Source of the DNA: Acidobacteriaceae bacterium
GTDB lineage: Bacteria > Acidobacteriota > Terriglobia > Terriglobales > Acidobacteriaceae
DNA length: 35,607 nucleotides
Reading direction: 5' to 3'
NCBI GenBank assembly: GCA_003165075.1
Contig: PLSM01000194.1
Span: 85,883 to 121,489, forward strand
Below, one piece after another: positions 9,801 through 17,752 of this stretch. Position numbers and translations under genes: made by a program. Under the pieces are notes generated by a model. It ran no database searches and was not told the origin of the DNA. It saw nothing but the letters and a program-made list of their open reading frames with translations. Positions within the stretch are counted from its first letter, which is position 1. Every line of letters starts with the position of its first letter.

Positions 9801-9904
9801 GTCCGGGCAGTCAGTTTGACCATTCCACAACCCTTGCGGGCGGCATCTTCAGCACCGGTTCGGCGGCGCGGCGGGTGTTTATGCAGGCGATATTTTCGTT
9901 CTGA
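6857..9904 (+). CDS. TonB-dependent receptor, Oar-like, with carboxypeptidase-regulatory domain
   Basis: This large outer-membrane receptor (1015 residues) is of the type expanded in Acidobacteria. I chose the GTG at 6857 because a GAGGG site lies just upstream (6848-6852) and it gives a clean signal peptide ending near residue 28; an upstream in-frame start would overlap the previous gene. Residues about 41-130 form a carboxypeptidase-D-regulatory-like beta sandwich, about 131-245 a plug-like domain, and the rest a beta barrel ending in an aromatic Phe (IFSF), as outer-membrane proteins do. Near residues 884-938 there is a Gly/Pro-rich insert encoded partly by a 21-bp tandem repeat. The substrate is unknown; the neighbouring beta-mannosidase hints at a glycan, but only weakly. 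No gene for TonB or ExbBD is in the window. Confidence 0.88.
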   Translation: MYSRLQWLIHFLIALTIALAGLAAARGQTAAPAPAAVATASLHGHISDQTGALIPGAKITVSTAAGAQVATATADTAGAYEVQGLAAGDYILAVDCEGFAPFQSKAITIAAGQLKRVDVAMAIEAEQQSVVVTDESPMVNVEAGGNASAVVLKGKDLDALSDDPDELSNELTALAGPSAGPNGGQIYIDGFSGGQLPPKSAIREIRINQNPFSAEFDRLGYGRIEILTKPGTDKLHGQFFIQGNDKPFNTGNPFTNTIPSYYSYQFNGTVSGAISKTASFFASAEQRNTENVNAWRISDAVLENTPGIFVNDLNYGVNLLNRRIRDNASARIDWQLGTKNTFTVRYGFWSESEHGDLNSGSLPSASTHESNTDHTVQMSDAIVINDHAVNETRFQFERQNENHYPDSTDRTISVQGEFTGGGFSGQQSHDHTTRLELQNLTTLSHGTHAIKFGTRLRDSRDANLTNANFNGSFTFDSSDKYLNMANGLAAGTPFDDLVSQYGPTSASYTTGTESALANVFDMALFAQDDWKFNPRLTLSGGIRWEAQNHISDHDDWAPRVALAYALDGGKNKKAKTVVRAGYGFFYDRFGSMNLLTVNRATLQHQIVLNDPTCTSTATSLSTIDLGTCTSNGGSSNASTPVRYEVAPSYHSPYTGQAGASVERQISSGISATLTYLHSFGVHQLVTRNADQAIGGTPQDSSGGYLYEFFPEAVFKQNQLITSVNAKVGKNLNLMGFYTAGWANSNGGAGSNASNAYNLDQDYGRAGFVSRNMLFFMANYSAPWGIRVNPFMIAQSGRPFNITLPTDSENNFYNQRPALAASAECASGSAQYVQTSFGCFNTQSGSSDALIPVNIGHGPAAVAVNLRISRAVGIGPKLASANNNQNAGGPPPGGGGPPPGGGGGGGGGRGGGPPGGGLGPGGLGGGPGGGRGGPGGMFGSTGTGHKYSLNFSVQALNLFNDIDYGQPNGTVIPTPDKTTGLYGPGSQFDHSTTLAGGIFSTGSAARRVFMQAIFSF
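9518..9665 (+). repeat. Gly/Pro-coding low-complexity tract with 21-bp tandem repeat
   Basis: Two near-identical 21-bp units (9518-9538 and 9539-9559) each encode GPPPGGG. They are followed by a run of GGT/GGC codons and diverged GGPPGGG/GGLGGG units to about 9665. The top strand carries many runs of three or more G. The tract stays in frame inside the receptor gene and falls in the late barrel region, probably in an extracellular loop or periplasmic turn. Slippage could change its length. Confidence 0.8.
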
Positions 9905-9928
9905 GAGTGGTTGAGATTCCAAGCTTCC

Positions 9929-9959
9929 CATCCTTGCGACAAGAAACGTTGCAAGGATG
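9929..9959 (+). terminator. Inverted repeat after the TonB receptor gene
   Basis: CATCCTTGC (9929-9937) and GCAAGGATG (9951-9959) form a perfect 9-bp stem with a 13-base loop, 24 bases after the receptor stop. No T-run follows. It probably acts together with the stronger hairpin just downstream, or protects the mRNA 3' end. Confidence 0.4.
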
Positions 9960-9984
9960 AAGCACTCACATTTAGACCAATAAG

Positions 9985-10017
9985 GAGGGCTGGGGCACGC
10001 ACTGTGCCCCAGCCCTC
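9985..10017. terminator. Strong hairpin between convergent genes, likely bidirectional terminator
   Basis: GAGGGCTGGGGCAC (9985-9998) pairs perfectly with GTGCCCCAGCCCTC (10004-10017), a 14-bp GC-rich stem with the five-base loop GCACT. It lies between the receptor gene (+, ends 9904) and the beta-mannosidase gene (-, ends 10043). Both flanks are only moderately T-rich in the direction of transcription (CTGGCTTT on +, CCTTATTGG on -). Confidence 0.65.
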
Positions 10018-10042
10018 TGGCTTTGATCAGATCGTGTCCACG

Positions 10043-12673
10043 CTATTTGGCAGCCGTTACCACTGCAGGAACGGGCGCGCTTGCAAACGCGTCAGTCAGC
10101 GAGATAGCGCTTAACTGTGCCTTCAGGGCGTCCAGGGAAGCCGATGTCTTGGCTGTGATCTCCACTGTTTCTCCGGGAAGCAGGTCGAAGTAGTTATCGG
10201 AGAGTTGCACATCGAGATCGCCGAAGGATAGATAGATGCTGCGCGCCAACACGGACGATGTGATGCGAATCTTGTAAGCACCGCCTGCACCCGTAGTATC
10301 CACGGCGAGATGGGCCGGCTTGAGGTGAACCTCTTTCACCGGCGCGAGGTAAGTAAGATTGCGCGAGATCTGTTCACCGGCCGCGGTGAGATCGGCAACA
10401 ACGAAGACGCGCGAAGTGTTTGCCGCTCCCGCATCCGCAAGTTTCTTGAGCGGCCAGTCAAGATAAACCTTGCTGGTAAGCGGCTCCACGGTTAAATCGT
10501 GCTTCTCTTCCAGCAGCACCTTGCCGTCGAAATCCATCAGGCGTACACGGAGCGAGGCCGCACGCCCCTCGGTCTTGTCTGAGACTATGTAGACCTTGAC
10601 CGAGCCATCTTCCACGTGCGGTGAAACAAGGATAGGCGCATAGAAGCGCCGCGCATAGTATTGCAGGGCCTTCCAGCGGCCATAGTAGTCGATGGAGGAC
10701 CACGAGGCTACCGGCCAGCAGTCGTTCAGTTGCCAGAAGATGGAGCCCATGGTCTCAGGACGCGCGCGGCGGAAGTGTTCGGCGCCGATCTTGATGCCCT
10801 CGGCCTGAAGCACCTGGCTGACGTAAAGAAAGCTGGCGAAGTCCTTGGGTTCGGGATAGTCCTTGAGCAGATAGTCGTGGATGATCGCGTTGCCTTCATC
10901 GTTCTTCTGATGCGCGAGCATCACCGGGGTAAAGATATTTATGCGATCTTCAGGTTCGGTGAAGGCCTCGATGGTCTTCATCTCGGGAAAGGACTGGAAT
11001 CCATATTCCGTGACGAAACGTGGATGGTGGGTTTCGTAGGTTGAAAACGGCACGCGTCCGTGCCACACGTCCCAGATGTGCGCATCTCCGCTCTGGTAGT
11101 GATCGCTGAGTTCCTCGTAATCGGCGCTGGGAGAACTGGGCCAGTAGGGAGTTTCCGGCGCCAGGCGCGCGACGACGCGATTGAGGATGCCGCTGAACTC
11201 GGTAAGGTAATCCTGCCACATCTGGTATTTCACTTCGAGAGGCAGCTTGTCCCTGGGGCTCCAGTCGAGAGCCTCTTCCGTTTCGTTGTTCCCTGACCAC
11301 AAGACGATGCTGGGGTGATTGCGCAGACGGCGCACCTGGTCATCGGCCTCGGCTTCGATATTCAACTTGAAGGCGTAGGTTCCCGGCTGCCAGTCGTTGC
11401 CAAACTGGAAGTCCTGCCAGACCATGATGCCCAGTTCGTCGCAGATGGAGTAGAACTCATCGGTTTCGTAGTAGCCGCCGCCCCAGTGGCGGACCATGTT
11501 CATATTGGCGTCGCGCGCGGACTGCAGAATACGGCGATAATCGGCGCTGGTCACGCGGTTGGGAAAGCTGTCGAAAGGAATCACGTCTGCGCCCTTGGCG
11601 AAGATGGGGATGCCGTTGACGTCGAGTTCGAACGAGCGGCCCCACTTGTCAAGCTGGCGGCGAAGAACGATGGAGCGCAGGCCCGCCTTGGTGGTTCGTT
11701 CATCGCTGACCGCCGCGCCGGTGCTCACCTGGGCGGTGAACTGGTAGAGCGGCTGCTCGCCGTAGCCAGCGGGATACCAGAGCTTGGGTTGACGAATCTC
11801 TGCGGGGATGTCGATGACATTGCGGCCGGCGTGGAGGCTGACCTTGGTGGAAAGGGTTACTGGCTTACCGTCATCGGAGTATTTTACGGCGACATTGGCC
11901 GGCCCGGCGCCTGACGCCTCGACTTCAACCTCCGCATCCAGGTGGGCCACTTCCCTGCTCACATCGCGCTCGCGAACAGCGAAGTCGGCGATGCGGGCCT
12001 TGTCCCAGGCCTCAATGCGCGCCGGACGCCAGATGCCGCTGGTGACGAAGCGCGGACCCCAGTCCCAGCCGTATTCATAAGCGGGCTTGCGAAGGTACGT
12101 TTTGGCCTCCACCTTGGTCTTCGGCTGCCATGGGTCGGCGGCGGCTAGCTCCTCGGCGGCTTTGAGGGGCGAGGCAAACACGACGCGGAGTTGGTTCTTC
12201 CCAGCGTGGAGGACGCCCTTGGCCGGGATGCGCCAGGTACGGAAGCTGTTACCGGCGGAGAAGGGCGGCGCATTGTTCAGATAAACCGTGGCCGGGCCGT
12301 CGAGGCCGTCGAAGACGAGGTCCACGTTGGAGCGGGAAAGCAGGGACGGAGTCACTTCGAAGTTGAGCCGGTACTCCCAACTCTCCTTCTCGATCCATTG
12401 CAGCTTGGCTTCGTTATCGCGAACGAAAGGATCGGGAATCTTCTTGTTGGCAAGCAGGTCAAGATGCACATCACCGGGCACGGTAGCCGGTAGCCAGCCA
12501 TTCTCCGCCTCTTGCGCGCCGGGCAGAATCTGGCGAAACTGCCAGCCGTGATCGAGAGTGAGAACCGCATTCTGAGCCGGCTTCGACTGCGCGCGTGCCA
12601 TGTCGCTTCCGATGCCGACTATAGCCGCGACCAAGGCGCAGCAAATGAATCTCCCCGCAATAACTCCCCGCAT
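10043..12673 (-). CDS. Secreted beta-mannosidase, glycoside hydrolase family 2
   Basis: The 876-residue enzyme belongs to the GH2 beta-mannosidase group and should release mannose from the non-reducing end of beta-mannosides. The start at 12673 is set by a GGAGG site seven bases upstream (12681-12685) and gives a signal peptide cleaved near MARAQS; a longer reading frame begins at 12751 but has no such site. After an N-terminal sugar-binding jelly-roll domain and an immunoglobulin-like domain comes the TIM barrel. The barrel has the RHWGGGYYE substrate loop, the acid/base Glu in WSGNNETEE near residue 463 and the nucleophile Glu in FVTEYGFQS near residue 555. C-terminal beta domains follow. 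It is convergent with the TonB receptor gene and has no close partner upstream. Confidence 0.9.
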   Translation of the reverse strand: MRGVIAGRFICCALVAAIVGIGSDMARAQSKPAQNAVLTLDHGWQFRQILPGAQEAENGWLPATVPGDVHLDLLANKKIPDPFVRDNEAKLQWIEKESWEYRLNFEVTPSLLSRSNVDLVFDGLDGPATVYLNNAPPFSAGNSFRTWRIPAKGVLHAGKNQLRVVFASPLKAAEELAAADPWQPKTKVEAKTYLRKPAYEYGWDWGPRFVTSGIWRPARIEAWDKARIADFAVRERDVSREVAHLDAEVEVEASGAGPANVAVKYSDDGKPVTLSTKVSLHAGRNVIDIPAEIRQPKLWYPAGYGEQPLYQFTAQVSTGAAVSDERTTKAGLRSIVLRRQLDKWGRSFELDVNGIPIFAKGADVIPFDSFPNRVTSADYRRILQSARDANMNMVRHWGGGYYETDEFYSICDELGIMVWQDFQFGNDWQPGTYAFKLNIEAEADDQVRRLRNHPSIVLWSGNNETEEALDWSPRDKLPLEVKYQMWQDYLTEFSGILNRVVARLAPETPYWPSSPSADYEELSDHYQSGDAHIWDVWHGRVPFSTYETHHPRFVTEYGFQSFPEMKTIEAFTEPEDRINIFTPVMLAHQKNDEGNAIIHDYLLKDYPEPKDFASFLYVSQVLQAEGIKIGAEHFRRARPETMGSIFWQLNDCWPVASWSSIDYYGRWKALQYYARRFYAPILVSPHVEDGSVKVYIVSDKTEGRAASLRVRLMDFDGKVLLEEKHDLTVEPLTSKVYLDWPLKKLADAGAANTSRVFVVADLTAAGEQISRNLTYLAPVKEVHLKPAHLAVDTTGAGGAYKIRITSSVLARSIYLSFGDLDVQLSDNYFDLLPGETVEITAKTSASLDALKAQLSAISLTDAFASAPVPAVVTAAK

Positions 12674-12680
12674 CCTGTTT

Positions 12681-12685
12681 CCTCC
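12681..12685 (-). promoter_or_regulatory. Shine-Dalgarno site fixing the beta-mannosidase start
   Basis: GGAGG on the minus strand, seven bases before the ATG at 12673. It decides between this start and the upstream in-frame start at 12751. Confidence 0.7.
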
Positions 12686-12803
12686 CATGCCTTCGCACCG
12701 CCCAACTGAGCCGCGCCAAGGATTTAAGAAATCCGCTGACAAGGTTATCACGCGGAAAATCGGGAGGCCTGTGACGGCTGGCTGCTGTGGAGCGCTCGAT
12801 GGA

Positions 12804-13058
12804 CTAACGATCGGGTTCGGAAACGAGCCGGCGCTTTGCCAGAGTGTCGGCGGCGAAGAGGCCGGGGCCCAGGACCAGGATCAGCAGGGCGGCAAACCAA
12901 TAAGTGTAGGGCGTTACTCCGTAGAAGTCGCTGGGATTGAAGAGAATATGGGCGAAGTTGGTGCGGTCATCGGGCACGCTCAGGTAGGCCATGATCATGT
13001 TGAGGAAAAGACCCAGCGAAGTTAGACGGGATGCACAATGCTGGCCGCCAGCGCGCAC
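12804..13058 (-). pseudogene. DoxX-like membrane protein remnant (C-terminal part only)
   Basis: An open frame of at most 84 codons reads as two membrane segments (LTSLGLFLNMIMAYL and WFAALLILVLGPG) followed by the basic end AADTLAKRRL. The GPG-x-x-x-x-D ending resembles the C-terminus of DoxX-family quinone-linked membrane proteins, which normally have four membrane helices in about 130-180 residues. The first two helices are missing. The same frame is closed upstream by the stop codon of the diguanylate cyclase gene (13098-13100), there is only a GTG start with no Shine-Dalgarno site, and the first 12 residues do not look like the family. I read it as an N-terminally truncated gene; a short true gene of unknown type is the alternative. 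Confidence 0.45.
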
Positions 13059-13097
13059 TTGCTCGCGGTGGCCTGCAAGTCCGCATGATGCGCAATG

Positions 13098-15377
13098 CTA
13101 GCTCACGCGCGCCATGACGCCCGCCTCACCCGGCGCCGAGGCATTGCAGACCCGGTCGCGGCCGCTTCTCTTGGCTGCATAGAGTGCGTCATCGGCCATC
13201 TGAATAAGAGAGTGCGCATGCTGCCCTGAACGGGGTACTAAGGTGGCGCATCCCACCGAAATGGTCACATATCCAGTTGGATTGGAAATGTGCGGCAGTT
13301 TGCGGCGCCGCAGTGCTGCGCAGATCAGTTCGGCCACCCGCACGGAACCCTGGTTGGATGTATTGGGAAGCACAATTGCAAATTCCTCACCGCCAAAGCG
13401 CGCCACCAGGTCTGCCGGCCGGGTGACCACTTCCTGGATGGCCTCGGCAATCTGCTTGAGACAACTGTCTCCGCTGAGGTGCCCATATGTATCGTTGAAG
13501 GTCTTGAAGAGGTCCACATCGATCAGCAGGAGAGACAGACCCTGGCGCTCGCGCATGCAACGCCGCCACTCAGAAGCCAGGGATTGGTCGAGCCGGCGGC
13601 GGTTGGCCAGGCGCGTAAGGGGATCGGTGACAGCCAGCGTCTCCAGGGCGTGATACGCATTATGCAATTCCTCCTCGGCACGTTGGCGCTCGGTGATGTC
13701 ACGAAAGAACCACACGCGACCTAAATACTCTCCCCCTTCACTCCGCAGTGTGGTCGAATAGCGCTCGAGGGTCCTGCCATCTCTCAATTCAATGTGAGAA
13801 TGATCGTTGGCGTTGCGATCGGCGTAGAGTTCCTCAACCCGTTTAAGGAAGGCCTCAGGATGCTTGGTCTGACCGATGCATTGAGACAAGAGTTGGTTAT
13901 CGGAGAAGTTGAATCTCTTGCCGAGCAGGCGCGCCGGAATCTCTGACATGGGAATCTTCCAGACTTCGGCAAATCTCCGGTTGTACGACACCACCTTGCC
14001 ATCGCCATTGACGACGAGAATTGCGTCGAGCGACACATTGTGTATTGCGCTGATTAAGGAGGATTGGAATTCACGCTCCTGCTCGGTCCGCTTCCGTTCG
14101 GTGATATCGCGGAGGATGGCCAGGGTTCCAGAGGCAACACCCGTCGCCGGGCTCACAAAGGGGCGGAGGCTGCCTTCAACCCAGATGTATTCTCCACTTT
14201 TTGTCCGCACGCGATGTTCGATTGTTGCGCCTTCGCCTCCGGGCTGCAGGCCGGCGATCACCGATTCCAGGCCGGGCCGGTCGTTGGGATGAACCATCTT
14301 GTCGAATCCCAACGACCCCGCCTCCTCCGCCTTCCATCCCGTCATCCTCTCAATGGCGGGGGAAGCATAGCTGGCATGACCGTGCACGTCGACGATCAGG
14401 ATTGCATCGCGTGAGTTTTCTGTCACCAGCTTATGCAGCGTGACGGTCTTCACTAGGCGCCGCTCGGTTTCCTTCTGGCGGACTAGAACAATAGAGATGC
14501 AGTACAGCAGGAACATGCCTGAAACCGTGTAGAACTGAAGCAGAACGATGGGCGCCTCGGGTGCGAAGGACTTTGCAATCAGCAACGGACCCTGCCCATG
14601 AATGGTGAAATAGCTCCCGGTGGCCGAAAAGAAGAGCGCGCACAGAGCAGCCCATGCCAGATCGAGGCGCAGTAAGACCAGCACCATCAGGGGATAGGCT
14701 AGAAAGAGCATGGGGACACGCGACTGGCCGAAACCGCACACCGTAACGATGACCAGCAAAGCCGGGTAGATCCATACCAATCCTCCTTTGCGAACGCTGC
14801 GCAGGCCGGTACGAAAGATGGCTACGCAGGCCGGCGTAGTCACGGCCGTTCCCAAGCCATCGCCCAACGTCCAGGAGAGAAAGCAGGCGCCGGCTTTGCC
14901 ATGCAGCCAGAAGACCGCAAAGGGCGTAAAGATTGCTCCCGCCGCTGCCGGCGCAACCAACAGGGCGATCCATGTGTAGCGCCTCAGATACGCGCCGTGG
15001 GTAAAGTTGGGCAGGCAAGTGGACCGCCGGCGAAGCAGTGAAGCGCTGAACGCGACCTCAAACACATTGAGTGCCGCCATCAACAGGTTCAATTTCCATG
15101 TTCCGCTAAACACTGAGGAGGCAGTCAGGTTCGCCAGAAACCCAACCGTCAGATAGGCGGACCAACGCCACCGGGGAACCACCAGCAGATATGCCAGCAG
15201 GACACCGTTGGAAAGCCAGAGCAGCAGAAAGCTCGACTCCGATTGGTCCAGCCAGGAGACAAATCCCGCTGTCAATGCAATTAAGGCGAAGCAGGACGAC
15301 AAACTGAGGGCAAACCTGTACTCTCGCCTGAATAGAGCAGGACGCCGGCGATTCGCGAATGCAGTGTCCCCATCCAC
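13098..15377 (-). CDS. Membrane diguanylate cyclase: MASE1-PAS-PAS-GGDEF
   Basis: This predicted c-di-GMP synthase has about 759 residues. I prefer the GTG at 15377 because GGGGAG lies about six bases before it; an in-frame GTG at 15428 would add 17 residues but has no ribosome site. The first 290 residues carry roughly eight membrane helices of the MASE1 sensor type. Two PAS domains follow, each ending in a DITER segment. The last 170 residues are a GGDEF domain with the intact active site GGEEF near residue 660 and, five residues before it, RPAD, the RxxD inhibitory site for product feedback. So it should be active and self-limited at the inner membrane. The MASE1 ligand is unknown. It follows the lpxD-lipoprotein pair by about 100 bp and may be cotranscribed. 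Confidence 0.88.
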   Translation of the reverse strand: MDGDTAFANRRRPALFRREYRFALSLSSCFALIALTAGFVSWLDQSESSFLLLWLSNGVLLAYLLVVPRWRWSAYLTVGFLANLTASSVFSGTWKLNLLMAALNVFEVAFSASLLRRRSTCLPNFTHGAYLRRYTWIALLVAPAAAGAIFTPFAVFWLHGKAGACFLSWTLGDGLGTAVTTPACVAIFRTGLRSVRKGGLVWIYPALLVIVTVCGFGQSRVPMLFLAYPLMVLVLLRLDLAWAALCALFFSATGSYFTIHGQGPLLIAKSFAPEAPIVLLQFYTVSGMFLLYCISIVLVRQKETERRLVKTVTLHKLVTENSRDAILIVDVHGHASYASPAIERMTGWKAEEAGSLGFDKMVHPNDRPGLESVIAGLQPGGEGATIEHRVRTKSGEYIWVEGSLRPFVSPATGVASGTLAILRDITERKRTEQEREFQSSLISAIHNVSLDAILVVNGDGKVVSYNRRFAEVWKIPMSEIPARLLGKRFNFSDNQLLSQCIGQTKHPEAFLKRVEELYADRNANDHSHIELRDGRTLERYSTTLRSEGGEYLGRVWFFRDITERQRAEEELHNAYHALETLAVTDPLTRLANRRRLDQSLASEWRRCMRERQGLSLLLIDVDLFKTFNDTYGHLSGDSCLKQIAEAIQEVVTRPADLVARFGGEEFAIVLPNTSNQGSVRVAELICAALRRRKLPHISNPTGYVTISVGCATLVPRSGQHAHSLIQMADDALYAAKRSGRDRVCNASAPGEAGVMARVS

Positions 15378-15480
15378 GTTTGTCTCCCCACCTTGCTTAT
15401 CGGAAGGATTGGCACGGAGAACAGGCACACTTCGCAGTTTGTTTTTTCTATCTTCCGTGATTTGTGGCGCAGCCCGTGAA

Positions 15481-15849
15481 TCAGGATTGAGGACTCAAGG
15501 CGGGGTGAAACTCGGCTTTGCCGCCGGGCAGGAGCACAATCTCCAGCCGGCCCTCCTGGTGCTCTGAAAGTCCGGGGCCGCTGATCTGCCGTACTTGGTG
15601 GCTGGCGCGGTCGGAGTATTGCACGGTGAGCGGGCCGCTGCCGCGCACCTTGAAGCGGTAGTGAATCTCCGCGCCTGCGGCCAGGCTGTCGGCGCCGAAG
15701 CTGGCGCTGGGATAATCCACCTCCACCAGGTCGATGGCCTGGCCGGTATGATTCTCGACCGTGGCATCAATCTGGTAGGAGTGGCAACCGGCAAGTAAAC
15801 CAATCAGAGGCAGCAAAACCGCAGCGAATCCCCCTGCACGCAGCCTCAT
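15481..15849 (-). CDS. Small lipoprotein of unknown function
   Basis: The 122-residue product begins with a basic start and hydrophobic stretch ending in the lipobox LLAGC, so it should be a lipid-anchored envelope protein. The remainder is predicted as a beta-rich domain, with a segment IDATVENHTGQAIDLVEVDYP that resembles the start of small periplasmic immunoglobulin-like folds; I recognise no named family with confidence. The ATG overlaps the lpxD stop (ATGA on the minus strand, 15849-15846) and is preceded by AGGAG inside lpxD, so it is translationally coupled to lipid A synthesis. A longer frame from 15975 lies wholly inside lpxD and is not used. Confidence 0.7.
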   Translation of the reverse strand: MRLRAGGFAAVLLPLIGLLAGCHSYQIDATVENHTGQAIDLVEVDYPSASFGADSLAAGAEIHYRFKVRGSGPLTVQYSDRASHQVRQISGPGLSEHQEGRLEIVLLPGGKAEFHPALSPQS

Positions 15850-16898
15850 TCTTGCTCCTCTTTCCCATTCTCCACACTGGCCGGTGGCTCTTGGGCTGCC
15901 AGTTTTCTTTCCACCCGGTCCAGCCGTTTCAGCAGCTCGGGGAGGCGTTGAAAGATGGCGACGGCGCGCAACCACACGCGATTGTCGAAGCCCGGCGAGC
16001 CAGAGATCATCTTGCCTGGGGGCACATCGTGGGAGACGGCGGACTGCGCCGTCAGAATCACCCCGTCGCCCACGCTGCAGTGCCCTGCGATTCCCGTTTG
16101 CCCGGCCAGAATCACGTTGTTTCCGATCACCGACGATCCCGCCAGACCGGTTTGGGCGCAGAGCAGGGTGTTGCAGCCAACGTGCGAACCGTGTCCAACC
16201 TGAACCAGGTTATCTACTTTGGTTCCCTCCCCTATTTCGGTCGCGCCCACGGTGGCCCGGTCGATGCATGCGTTGGCCTGGACGTCTACCCTGTCCCCCA
16301 GCCTCACCGGCCCCGATTGGGGAATCTTCTCCCACTCGCCAGCCTCGTTCTTCGAGAAACCGAAACCGTCTGCGCCGACAATCGCACCATTTTCGAGCGT
16401 GATGTGGCTGCCCAAAACACACCCCTCGCGCACAACCGCGTGGGCATGCGCAAACAGGTGGCTCCCGGCCTGGACACCGGGATAAAGCACCACATGGGGC
16501 AGCAGCGTAGCGTGCGGTCCAAGACGAACTCCCTGCCCCACAACCACATAGGCGCCAATGTGCGCGCTCTCTCCAATGATTGCGGTGGGGTCGATGACTG
16601 CCGTCGGATGGATTCCGGGAGGATAAACAGGGGGCTGGTAAAACATTCCCAGCGCCCTTGAAAACGCGTGGTAGGGGTTTTTGATTCGAAGAGTTGCTGC
16701 GGAAATCTCAGGAAACCCCGGATCCACAAGCACGGCGGCGGCATGGGTTTTGCGCGCCAGACCTGAGTAACGGGGGTTGGCCACAAAGGTGATTTCTGTG
16801 GGACCCGCCTCCTCAATCCCTTTCACACCTGTAATTTCAAGGGTTGCGTCACCGCGCAGCTCCGCGCCTAACCGGTTTGCCAGCTCGCCTAGATTCAT
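15846..16898 (-). CDS. lpxD: UDP-3-O-(3-hydroxyacyl)glucosamine N-acyltransferase LpxD
   Basis: LpxD adds the N-linked hydroxy fatty acid to UDP-3-O-acylglucosamine, the third step of lipid A synthesis. The 350-residue length is normal. The N-terminal uridine-binding domain is followed by many left-handed beta-helix hexapeptide repeats (I/V-G-x-x-x-x). The conserved GADGFGF segment is present, and the catalytic His lies in VQVGHGSHVG near residue 235. The end is a basic/acidic helix (RLDRVERKLAAQE) that fits the C-terminal helix of the family, followed by a charged tail. The other early lipid A genes (lpxA, fabZ, lpxC) are not beside it, which is unlike the common fabZ-lpxA-lpxD order of proteobacteria. 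Its presence shows an LPS-bearing outer membrane. Confidence 0.95.
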   Translation of the reverse strand: MNLGELANRLGAELRGDATLEITGVKGIEEAGPTEITFVANPRYSGLARKTHAAAVLVDPGFPEISAATLRIKNPYHAFSRALGMFYQPPVYPPGIHPTAVIDPTAIIGESAHIGAYVVVGQGVRLGPHATLLPHVVLYPGVQAGSHLFAHAHAVVREGCVLGSHITLENGAIVGADGFGFSKNEAGEWEKIPQSGPVRLGDRVDVQANACIDRATVGATEIGEGTKVDNLVQVGHGSHVGCNTLLCAQTGLAGSSVIGNNVILAGQTGIAGHCSVGDGVILTAQSAVSHDVPPGKMISGSPGFDNRVWLRAVAIFQRLPELLKRLDRVERKLAAQEPPASVENGKEEQE

Positions 16899-17051
16899 CG
16901 ATGAGATTGTAATGGAATCCGCCCTAAGCGGGATTTTTCCCCGCCTCCAACCACAGCCCCGAAGTGGGCGAAAACTCGCAAATCTTGAATATCATGGGGT
17001 GGCGCAGGCGGCACGAATCGCGGATGAGTCGCGCTCATTTCGTGGCCGATT

Positions 17052-17564
17052 CTAGCCGTTTTCCGCGTCATTCGGGAACAAATCGGGCTGGCCCACAGGG
17101 GCTCCATGAGTTCCACTCCGCCGGCGTCCCAGAGCCCCAATCAGGCTCACCACCTCAAGCTTCTGGATGGCTTGTCGAGGAACATATATCCGCTGGGTAT
17201 TGGAGCGTGTGTCGGGCGGAATCAGCAGCAGTCCCGCACCTTCAATCAGGGAACGGTCGTTGGCTGCCAGCCCCTCCAATTCTTCGCAGTCGGCAAGGGT
17301 CATGCGCAACCACAGGCCGGCGGTGCGCGGCCTTACGGCAAATCGTTTGTGCAGAAGCCGCTCCGGGTTGGCCTGCTCGCCCGCGGGAAAGTCGCGCACA
17401 TAGCAGACCCACTTGACCACGTTCCATTCGATGGTGAGCAGCTTTCCTGTCAGGTCCAGCATCTCCAGGACCTCCGCATCCTGTGGAAATCCAGTGCCCG
17501 CGTAGCCCGCTACCCAGTCCCTGGAGAACTTGCGTACAATCACCGGCTTGCGAAGCGATGCCAT
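17052..17564 (-). CDS. Conserved-looking cytoplasmic protein of unknown function
   Basis: The protein has about 170 residues from the ATG at 17564; frames starting at 17582 or 17630 are possible but add low-complexity Arg-rich residues. There is no signal peptide or membrane helix. The N-terminus (KPVIVRKFSRDWVAGYAG) and the middle (LLTIEWNVVKWVCYVRDFP) look like strands of a small beta barrel, and the RDFP/RxxxL pattern is loosely like a PilZ or Sm-type fold, but the PilZ c-di-GMP motifs RxxxR and D/NxSxxG are not clear. The C-terminal tail is polar. I recognise no named family. It is divergent from the nucleotidyltransferase-like gene and lies about 150 bp upstream of lpxD on the same strand. 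Confidence 0.6.
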   Translation of the reverse strand: MASLRKPVIVRKFSRDWVAGYAGTGFPQDAEVLEMLDLTGKLLTIEWNVVKWVCYVRDFPAGEQANPERLLHKRFAVRPRTAGLWLRMTLADCEELEGLAANDRSLIEGAGLLLIPPDTRSNTQRIYVPRQAIQKLEVVSLIGALGRRRSGTHGAPVGQPDLFPNDAENG

Positions 17565-17752
17565 CGCTCTGGATTGTCGCATGCGACGGCCGGCGCCGCG
17601 AGCGGAAAAGCTGTAAATACAGTGCAACATATCCTAGCCAACCGGAGCTGGTTGTGTTAATGTACTGCTTTGCAACCTTTGCCTGAATGTGCCGTAACAG
17701 CAACAACATCAGGCACTTGGCTCGGGTAGGGAACGGCGGAAGCAGGGACGGA

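Noticed and set aside
16928..16944. GCGGG-ATTTTTC-CCCGC hairpin upstream of lpxD
   Set aside because: Only five pairs, and the T-run lies in the loop, so it is not a convincing terminator.
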